Positions 1 to 4,557 of a stretch of DNA of 6,729 nt are shown here, one piece after another. The stretch's first letter is position 1. Each line of letters starts with the position of its first letter. The stretch spans positions 1 to 6,729 of the forward strand of contig JAQXFA010000128.1 in the NCBI GenBank assembly GCA_029250565.1. Reading direction: 5' to 3'. The position numbers and the translations under genes are program-made. Origin of the DNA: Candidatus Thalassarchaeaceae archaeon (GTDB lineage: Archaea > Thermoplasmatota > Poseidoniia > Poseidoniales > Thalassarchaeaceae). Under the pieces are notes generated by a model. It did not search any database, was not told where the DNA came from, and was given only the letters and a program-made list of their open reading frames with translations.

Positions 1-225
1 GTAGTACATCCACAACCATCACGTGAGCACCATCAAAGAGAAAACATGGGAGACCGTGACAGAGGTGAGGACGGTTTCGCTCCTCTCTTTTCATTCGCTG
101 GTGAAATGAATGAGGATGTTATGGATCGATGTAAAGAACTCATGCAAAATGATAAGCCAACAATAGATGTTGATGTTTTGCGACTTGACCGACCAGTTGC
201 AGAGCGAGATGAACAACGAAAGTAG
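1..225 (+). CDS. C-terminal end of an unrecognised acidic protein (partial, enters from left edge)
   Basis: The frame starting at base 1 is open without a stop until TAG at 223-225, so 74 residues are visible. I do not recognise the protein. The fragment is hydrophilic and rich in Asp, Glu and Arg, ending in a charged tail (…AERDEQRK). The middle part (about residues 24-50, FAPLFSF then MNEDVMDRCKELMQ) could form a helix. No membrane segment or known motif is visible. An ATG at 46-48 would give a free-standing 59-residue protein, but no good ribosome binding site precedes it. Because the frame continues to the window edge, I prefer a 3'-truncated view of a longer upstream gene. The gene runs in the same direction as PCNA, 106 bases before it, so a shared transcript is possible. 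The opposite strand also has an open frame here, but it is Ser-rich and looks like a shadow. Confidence 0.45.
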   Translation, partial: VVHPQPSREHHQRENMGDRDRGEDGFAPLFSFAGEMNEDVMDRCKELMQNDKPTIDVDVLRLDRPVAERDEQRK

Positions 226-304
226 AGTTGTTTTAGAGTCTTAATTGAGCGAAAATTGAGAGCCATCGCATAGCGAAGCCTTTAGTGCCCCCTTTGAAAG
301 ACAC

Positions 305-331
305 GATGTATAGCAGGGGTATGGGACCGAC
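305..331 (+). promoter_or_regulatory. Possible PCNA core promoter with short or absent leader
   Basis: TGTATAG at 307-313 resembles an archaeal TATA box. It lies about 22 bases before the ATG at 332, which would put transcription start at or very close to the start codon. No convincing Shine-Dalgarno sequence precedes the ATG, only a G-rich GGGG at 316-319, and that fits leaderless or near-leaderless initiation. A second AT-rich stretch near 280-285 is an alternative. This is a guess from spacing and composition. Confidence 0.3.
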
Positions 332-1075
332 ATGATGAACATAACAGCCCGTCAAGAAACCTTCAGAATGGTGGTTGACATTTTGTCAACTTTGGTAGAG
401 GAAGCTCGCTTCAATTTTGAAGATGATAAACTCGTGGTGAGGGTCGTAGACCCGAGCCACGTGGCAATGATTCAGATGGAAGTTGACTCTGCTGCCTTTG
501 AATCGTATGAAGTAACTGATTCAGTTCTAGGATTGGAATTGTCAAAAATTTCCAAACTTGTACAACTTGCTGGAGCAGGTGATTTGATTGTTATCGACTA
601 TAATGACAGTGTTGGTAAAGTTGAATTCAGAGTCGGTGAAATTGAGCGTACTATTCGCCCACTTGACCGCCAAAATATGCAAGAGCCGAAGGTCCCTGAA
701 CTTGATACAGATATCTCCGTCAGCCTTTCTGGTGCTAAATTTGCTCGCGCTTTGAAAGCAGCGGAACAAGTTGGTGACTTGGTCACATTTTCGATTGATC
801 AAACACGATTTAGTGTTAATGTAACAGGTGAATCAGATGCAGTCAATGTGAGTTATGATGCTGGAGAATTACAAGAATTAAATTGTAATAACCCTGTCAA
901 GAGCCAATACAGTTTGCAATATCTACTTCCATTAGCCAAGCGAATAGAATCTACTGTGGATAAGGTGACTGCTAAGTTTGGTGAAAACTATCCACTTCGT
1001 TTAGAATTTGAATTCGCCGATGGTGGTGCTAACGTTGTTTATTTCCTTGCGCCTCGTGTTGAAGGCGATGCTTGA
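332..1075 (+). CDS. pcn: DNA polymerase sliding clamp (PCNA)
   Basis: This is the archaeal PCNA, a ring-shaped trimer that encircles DNA and tethers replicative polymerases, FEN1, ligase and other repair factors. At 247 residues it has the usual family length. Features visible in order: the N-terminal clamp domain with DDKLVVRVVDPSHVAMI at 31-47 (the conserved D-x-x-H-V-A-M/L region), the acidic strand VDSAAFESYE, the interdomain connector loop around residues 108-125 (RPLDRQNMQEPKVPELD), and the C-terminal domain. The C-terminal domain ends in LRLEFEFADGGANVVYFLAPRVEGD, where the A-P-R/K-V/I-E end is the hallmark of the family. Two adjacent ATGs (332 and 335) offer starts one residue apart; the second would leave MNITARQETF. 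The gene is complete. A tRNA gene converges on it from the right, and an inverted repeat covers its stop. Confidence 0.95.
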   Translation: MMNITARQETFRMVVDILSTLVEEARFNFEDDKLVVRVVDPSHVAMIQMEVDSAAFESYEVTDSVLGLELSKISKLVQLAGAGDLIVIDYNDSVGKVEFRVGEIERTIRPLDRQNMQEPKVPELDTDISVSLSGAKFARALKAAEQVGDLVTFSIDQTRFSVNVTGESDAVNVSYDAGELQELNCNNPVKSQYSLQYLLPLAKRIESTVDKVTAKFGENYPLRLEFEFADGGANVVYFLAPRVEGDA

Positions 1076-1096
1076 GTAATTCATTTGGCATTACTC
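1074..1096 (+). terminator. Inverted repeat across the PCNA stop codon (possible 3'-end hairpin)
   Basis: GAGTAAT at 1074-1080 is perfectly complementary to ATTACTC at 1090-1096, giving a 7-bp stem and a 9-base loop. The stem begins inside the TGA stop codon (1073-1075). No T-run follows on the plus strand, so it is not a classic intrinsic terminator. It may mark or protect the 3' end of the PCNA transcript, or serve both converging transcripts, since a hairpin works on either strand. A bulged pairing of TTG with CAA (1072-1074 with 1098-1100) is an alternative extension. Confidence 0.35.
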
Positions 1097-1130
1097 GCAA
1101 CTAAAGTAGAAAGTATCGCTAGAAACGAAG
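1097..1130 (-). terminator. T-rich tail downstream of tRNA-Gly (possible termination region)
   Basis: Read on the minus strand, the bases just past the tRNA 3' end contain short T clusters (CTTCGTTTC, then CTTTCTACTTT). Archaeal RNA polymerase commonly terminates at T-rich tracts without a hairpin. The runs here are only three T's long, so this is a weak call. Confidence 0.25.
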
Positions 1131-1201
1131 TGCGCTCGCCGGGATTTGAACCCGGGCGAAGAGGTTGGAAACCTCTGATGCTACCCCTACATCACGAACG
1201 C
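1131..1201 (-). tRNA. tRNA-Gly (anticodon UCC)
   Basis: The minus strand folds into a complete 71-base cloverleaf. The acceptor stem GCGTTCG (complement of 1195-1201) pairs with CGAGCGC over 7 bp, with one G-U wobble. The D arm is ATGT/GCAT around an AGGGGTA loop that contains the conserved GG. The anticodon stem AGAGG/CCTCT encloses the loop TTTCCAA, giving anticodon TCC (positions 1167-1169 read in reverse), which decodes GGA. The variable loop is TCGC, and the T stem CCGGG/CCCGG encloses a standard TTCAAAT loop. The discriminator base is A, and no CCA is encoded after it (CTTCG follows), as is common in archaea. No intron is present. The gene converges on PCNA and diverges from the membrane-protein pair. 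Confidence 0.96.
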
Positions 1202-1279
1202 GTAGCCCGCCGACTGACCTCTCAGACTTAACCGCGTCTATGGGAGGCTTGATGTTTAGTAGCCCCCGCACCTCAAATT
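1202..1279. promoter_or_regulatory. Divergent promoter region between tRNA-Gly and the membrane-protein pair
   Basis: This 78-base spacer must hold promoters for both directions. For the tRNA (minus strand), a TTAA-containing element at 1228-1231 lies about 28 bases upstream of the tRNA 5' end, where a TATA box is expected. For the plus strand, TGTTTAG at 1253-1259 lies about 24 bases before the ATG at 1280, consistent with leaderless transcription. The region also has an imperfect inverted repeat, GGaGGCT at 1243-1249 with AGCCcCC at 1261-1267; its 11-base loop contains the TTTA element. None of these elements is a strong consensus match. Confidence 0.35.
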
Positions 1280-1498
1280 ATGAGGGGCCGAAACTGGGTT
1301 GGAGTCGCTTTCATCTTTCTCTTTCTACCCGTTAATGTACCACTTTGGGATATTGCTTTCGAAAAACTCGATATTGATATTATGGCTGTTTTCATAACAC
1401 CACTACTATTTCTATTTGGCATATTGCTTGTATTCTATCCAAGTAGAAAGGATAGATACCAAACCATCTCATCAAACCAAATCAACGAGGAGGAATGA
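1280..1498 (+). CDS. Small two-helix membrane protein of unknown function
   Basis: This 72-residue protein has two clear hydrophobic helices, at about residues 6-22 (WVGVAFIFLFLPVNVPL) and 33-53 (DIMAVFITPLLFLFGILLVFY). The start is basic (MRGR), the short loop between helices is acidic (D24, E28, D31, D33), and basic residues follow helix 2 (SRKDR). This predicts an N-in/C-in hairpin in the membrane. The tail ends QINEEE. I do not recognise a family. No Shine-Dalgarno sequence precedes the ATG, so a leaderless transcript is likely. The stop codon lies 2 bases before the preferred start of the downstream MFS fusion gene, and its terminal Glu codons encode that gene's ribosome binding site. 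The two are therefore almost certainly co-transcribed and perhaps functionally linked, for example as an accessory subunit. Confidence 0.7.
   Translation: MRGRNWVGVAFIFLFLPVNVPLWDIAFEKLDIDIMAVFITPLLFLFGILLVFYPSRKDRYQTISSNQINEEE
1487..1493 (+). promoter_or_regulatory. Ribosome binding site that decides the start of the MFS fusion gene
   Basis: GAGGAGG at 1487-1493 is a strong Shine-Dalgarno match. It is 7 bases before the ATG at 1501 but only 1 base before the ATG at 1495. It therefore supports 1501 as the real start, shortening the longest open frame by two residues. The site lies within the last Glu codons of the upstream small gene. Confidence 0.7.
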
Positions 1499-1500
1499 AA

Positions 1501-3828
1501 ATGAGGGAAATCATTGTACTTAGCCTCGTTTTGTTATTGTCAACCTTTGCCTTACCATTGGCTACTGCTCAAGAAGATGTGCTTCCACCTGATGTTGATT
1601 ATGAGCCTGAAATACGCATGACTACATTATTTGCGTATAGCCAAGATACCCTATCTCCTGAATTCGTTGAGCGCACCGAAATGTACACTCATAATTTTCT
1701 GATAGGAGGGGGTTCAGGGCCATCAGATGGTCCAACACTCACCACTCCTAGTTTTGTTCGTGACGCTCCAATTGGGAGTGAAGATTGGAATTTTTCACTT
1801 TGGGCTACAGGTAATGGCCCAGTAAACATTGACCTCGCCCTTTTCATTGATGGTACTGAATTAGACCAAATAAATAGTGGGGGAATATCACTATCAGAGG
1901 AGAAACAGCGTATTGATTTCACTGGTGGGAATCTGCCGGATAATATTTCAATTGACCAAACTCTTTCAATCCGTTGGACTGTTAATAGCGACGAGGTGCT
2001 TGTAGGCTTAGAGAATAGTGAGTGCACAATCCACTGGGGCTCAATTGAAACCCCTACCAACCTAACAATCTCTGCTGGAATGTACCAAATTGATGACCCT
2101 TACCTAGAGAGTGAAGGCACCCCATTCAGAGGTGAAGGGGAGAACTACTCTCGAAGCGAAGTCGTTTGGGCAGCTCAAGCAAGATGGGCTCTTGCAGAAG
2201 AACAGTTGGTGAAAGAAACTCTAATTTTGCACGCTGATGACGGTGGCAATGAACTAATGCTTCAGCCAACAGGAGAGGGTGTTAAGTCCGATAACGGAAT
2301 CTACCGTTGGGAAATTGAAGAATGGCATGACGGGGTAATTCTCTCTGCTCATGTAATGTGGAACGATTCTTCTGGGAACCATGGTATGACCAATCAAGTC
2401 GTTGAAATGATGGATCCAAAGGGACCAAGTATTCTCTCAAGTAGCCTCAAGAACACATTATTTTTCCTCACAATACCAGTTCTTGTTGGAGTAGGATTCT
2501 GGCTTAAAGGACGATACAAAACTCTTGAGGAGAATGGTAAGGAACTAGGTCATGGCCCAGGTAAAGAAGGTGATTTGAAACGCCTAGTTTTGGCAACTAC
2601 GTTCTTGATCGCTGGAATAAACAACGCTCTAATCCTCTATACATTCCACACCCGTGAGTTAGGTGCATCAGAAGATATCGTGATTCTCCATCTTTGTTTG
2701 CTCGCTTTTGCGCTTGGGGCATTTGGCCCTATTTGGGGTGCAATAGCAGATAAATGGGGACATCGTAAGCAACTGATGGCATTTGCAGCCATAGGCTCAT
2801 CAGTACTGATGTTAACATTCCCATTCCTGCCACTTGAGGCTTACATCCTTGTCTCAATTTTACAGGTTGCCCTATTTTCTGCTGTACGTATGGCTGTTGC
2901 AGTTGGTACTGAATGGTATCCTGAACAAAAAGGCGAGTTCCTTGGAGTGCTGTATGCATTCGCTTCATTTGCGGCAGCGATTGGTTCAATGTTATGCAGT
3001 AAATTGTATGTGTTTCTATTACCTACTAGCGCCACATTTGCGATGTTAGGTATTGTTGGAGCATCAGTTCCTGTATTGGCAATCGGTGCATGGATGATAA
3101 TGAAATTTGAAGGAGATGAATTTTCATGGCCTGTATGGATGTTGAAGGGTGGCAAAAAACCCGAAGTGGTCAAGTTAACATTCTCCGAAAAAATGTCAAT
3201 GTTCCGAGGCATATTTCGATTTGAAAGTAAATGGGTAATTCTCTGTCTCTTAGGAGTAACTCTAGTTGCAATACCACGTGGTGCTGTTGTTCTAACCGCC
3301 TTGCGTTATCTCGAAGTTGTTGGGTTTGATGTTGACTTCACTGGCCTGTTAGAAGCGTGGGCTGTGATTGCCGTCCTAATCTTGTATGCTGTAATTGGAA
3401 AAGTGTGCGATGACCGTGGGCCACAAACTGTTCTACTTTGGTCAGCAGCCGCATATGGAACTCTGTGGTCAATATTCAGCATCGGTCTTCCGCCGATGAT
3501 TGCTGTGCTCATATTTATGGTTCCAATTTACCCCATGCTTCTAGTTTCAAATGATGCTTTAATGGCTAAATTCACTAATGATGAAGAGAGAAATCGTGGA
3601 ATTGGTATGGCAAGCCTTGTTGCTTTCTTAGGCCAATCTATCGGCATACTTGCTGGGTTCTTTGCACTTGGATATCTCATTAGTTCAGGGAAAACAGATA
3701 TTATTGCTTACGAAATGTTCTATCGAGCAAATGTTCCTCTTTGGATACTTGCAATAAGCTTCACGTTCTGGCTTGCAAAGCGTATTGATGCTAGTGAAAA
3801 TGTAATTGATGCAGAGATTAGTGAGTAA
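1501..3828 (+). CDS. MFS transporter fused to an N-terminal secreted ectodomain
   Basis: The protein has 775 residues counted from the ATG at 1501. Residues 1-23 form a signal peptide (MREIIVLS, then LVLLLSTFALPLATA) with an A-T-A|Q cleavage site and no lipobox. Residues 24-318 are hydrophilic, predicted beta-rich and probably contain two Ig-like sandwich domains. They carry five N-glycosylation sequons (N97, N148, N187, N215, N288), while the remainder has none. An anchor helix at 319-336 is followed by a basic, Gly-rich linker. Twelve membrane helices come next, at about 362-381, 392-413, 425-442, 447-468, 480-500, 510-534, 577-598, 614-634, 644-662, 666-685, 701-726 and 742-760. The MFS loop 2-3 signature G-x3-D-K-W-G-H-R-K occupies 413-423, and a degenerate repeat, GKVCDDRG, lies at 633-640. 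The topology is consistent throughout. MFS carriers move small solutes by proton-coupled or facilitated transport; the substrate here cannot be read. The extra ectodomain is unusual and suggests extracellular binding or sensing. Confidence 0.85.
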   Translation: MREIIVLSLVLLLSTFALPLATAQEDVLPPDVDYEPEIRMTTLFAYSQDTLSPEFVERTEMYTHNFLIGGGSGPSDGPTLTTPSFVRDAPIGSEDWNFSLWATGNGPVNIDLALFIDGTELDQINSGGISLSEEKQRIDFTGGNLPDNISIDQTLSIRWTVNSDEVLVGLENSECTIHWGSIETPTNLTISAGMYQIDDPYLESEGTPFRGEGENYSRSEVVWAAQARWALAEEQLVKETLILHADDGGNELMLQPTGEGVKSDNGIYRWEIEEWHDGVILSAHVMWNDSSGNHGMTNQVVEMMDPKGPSILSSSLKNTLFFLTIPVLVGVGFWLKGRYKTLEENGKELGHGPGKEGDLKRLVLATTFLIAGINNALILYTFHTRELGASEDIVILHLCLLAFALGAFGPIWGAIADKWGHRKQLMAFAAIGSSVLMLTFPFLPLEAYILVSILQVALFSAVRMAVAVGTEWYPEQKGEFLGVLYAFASFAAAIGSMLCSKLYVFLLPTSATFAMLGIVGASVPVLAIGAWMIMKFEGDEFSWPVWMLKGGKKPEVVKLTFSEKMSMFRGIFRFESKWVILCLLGVTLVAIPRGAVVLTALRYLEVVGFDVDFTGLLEAWAVIAVLILYAVIGKVCDDRGPQTVLLWSAAAYGTLWSIFSIGLPPMIAVLIFMVPIYPMLLVSNDALMAKFTNDEERNRGIGMASLVAFLGQSIGILAGFFALGYLISSGKTDIIAYEMFYRANVPLWILAISFTFWLAKRIDASENVIDAEISE

Positions 3829-3833
3829 ATCTA

Positions 3834-4529
3834 CTACACTTTATCTGTTATATGGGCTAGAGCCACATTGGTTACCCGACCTTCAAAAAGTGGTTGCCAG
3901 GAATGAATCCGATATGATTGAGAATTTATTGTGATTACTTCTTTTCCTAGTACCTCAAAAGATTGAGGTGCCAGTCCCATCCCAAGTCCTGTTGCTTTCT
4001 GAATTGCCTCTTTTACAACCCAGACTAAGTTGGTTAGTGTGCTAGCCGCATCTGTATTTTGGTCCCATGCAGTCTCAAGTTTTTCCAATTCATCACCTGA
4101 AGCCATGAGTGGTAGCAAATTACGTTGACGTCCGGAATCGGGTTCTACATCGATCCCCACTGATAATTCAGTTGGCCCGATGATTGCAATAGCTAATCCA
4201 CCACTATGAGTAATAGAAATTGAAATCGGTTCTGGCCCAATTAAAATTGGCCTACGATATTCATCCCTCTTGATTTGATAATCCTCAACAACATAACCAT
4301 TTTGTTGTAGAAGATAGGCAATAAGAAAACGACCCGCAGCATGTTCTTCAGCCCGCTTTGCAACTTTGAAAGACTGAGCCTCAATTGGATCTACAAAATG
4401 GAGATTGGAAATATCTGGTATGGCATCAGATGGAGCAGGGGTTCGGGTGTTCATCCAAACTGCATGGAATTCGCCATCAACAGTTTCCGGAAGACTCAAC
4501 TGAAGGGGGTTTGAGGCCGGTTTCCACAT
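3834..4529 (-). CDS. 4'-phosphopantetheinyl transferase, Sfp type
   Basis: This enzyme moves the phosphopantetheine arm of coenzyme A onto a serine of acyl or peptidyl carrier domains, converting them to the active holo form. Counting from the ATG at 4529 it has 231 residues, typical for Sfp-type enzymes. The family motifs are present: SITHSGG with H108, GIDVE with Mg-binding D127 and E129, and WVVKEAIQK with W170, K173, E174 and K178. A helix around residues 58-76 (AEEHAAGRFLIAYLL) matches the usual N-terminal helix. The frame opens further upstream, with TTG at 4553, TTG at 4541 and GTG at 4538. I chose ATG 4529 because GGTGA at 4539-4535 sits 5 bases before it. The gene begins 28 bases after the stop of the KR-DH synthase gene (4 bases if TTG 4553 is used), so it is the downstream member of an operon and its likely substrate is that synthase. 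Its tail nearly touches the MFS gene. Confidence 0.92.
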   Translation of the reverse strand: MWKPASNPLQLSLPETVDGEFHAVWMNTRTPAPSDAIPDISNLHFVDPIEAQSFKVAKRAEEHAAGRFLIAYLLQQNGYVVEDYQIKRDEYRRPILIGPEPISISITHSGGLAIAIIGPTELSVGIDVEPDSGRQRNLLPLMASGDELEKLETAWDQNTDAASTLTNLVWVVKEAIQKATGLGMGLAPQSFEVLGKEVITINSQSYRIHSWQPLFEGRVTNVALAHITDKV

Positions 4530-4557
4530 CCCATTCACCAATTGGAAATTCAATTTT

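Noticed and set aside
33..266. A 77-residue minus-strand open frame opposite the left-edge gene
   Set aside because: Its translation is Ser/Arg-rich and low in complexity, typical of a shadow. The opposite plus frame is open to the edge and looks like an ordinary acidic protein.
542..802. Minus-strand open frames inside PCNA
   Set aside because: They lie wholly opposite a certain, conserved gene and show no motif.
1131..1201. tRNA-Gly as an integration site for the synthase region
   Set aside because: Integration normally uses the tRNA 3' end, which faces PCNA here, while the accessory genes lie on the 5' side. I saw no second copy of the tRNA end in the window and no integrase.
1271..1285. 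CCTC / GAGG hairpin enclosing the start codon of the small membrane gene
   Set aside because: Only 4 bp; this is expected by chance, and if the transcript is leaderless the left arm would not be in the mRNA.
1689..3512. Several short open frames on both strands within the MFS fusion gene
   Set aside because: The transporter frame is continuous with coherent helices and motif A, so these are shadows without recognisable sequence.
3815..3832. AGATT / AATCT inverted repeat at the end of the MFS gene
   Set aside because: A 5-bp AT-rich stem without a T-run is too weak to call a terminator.
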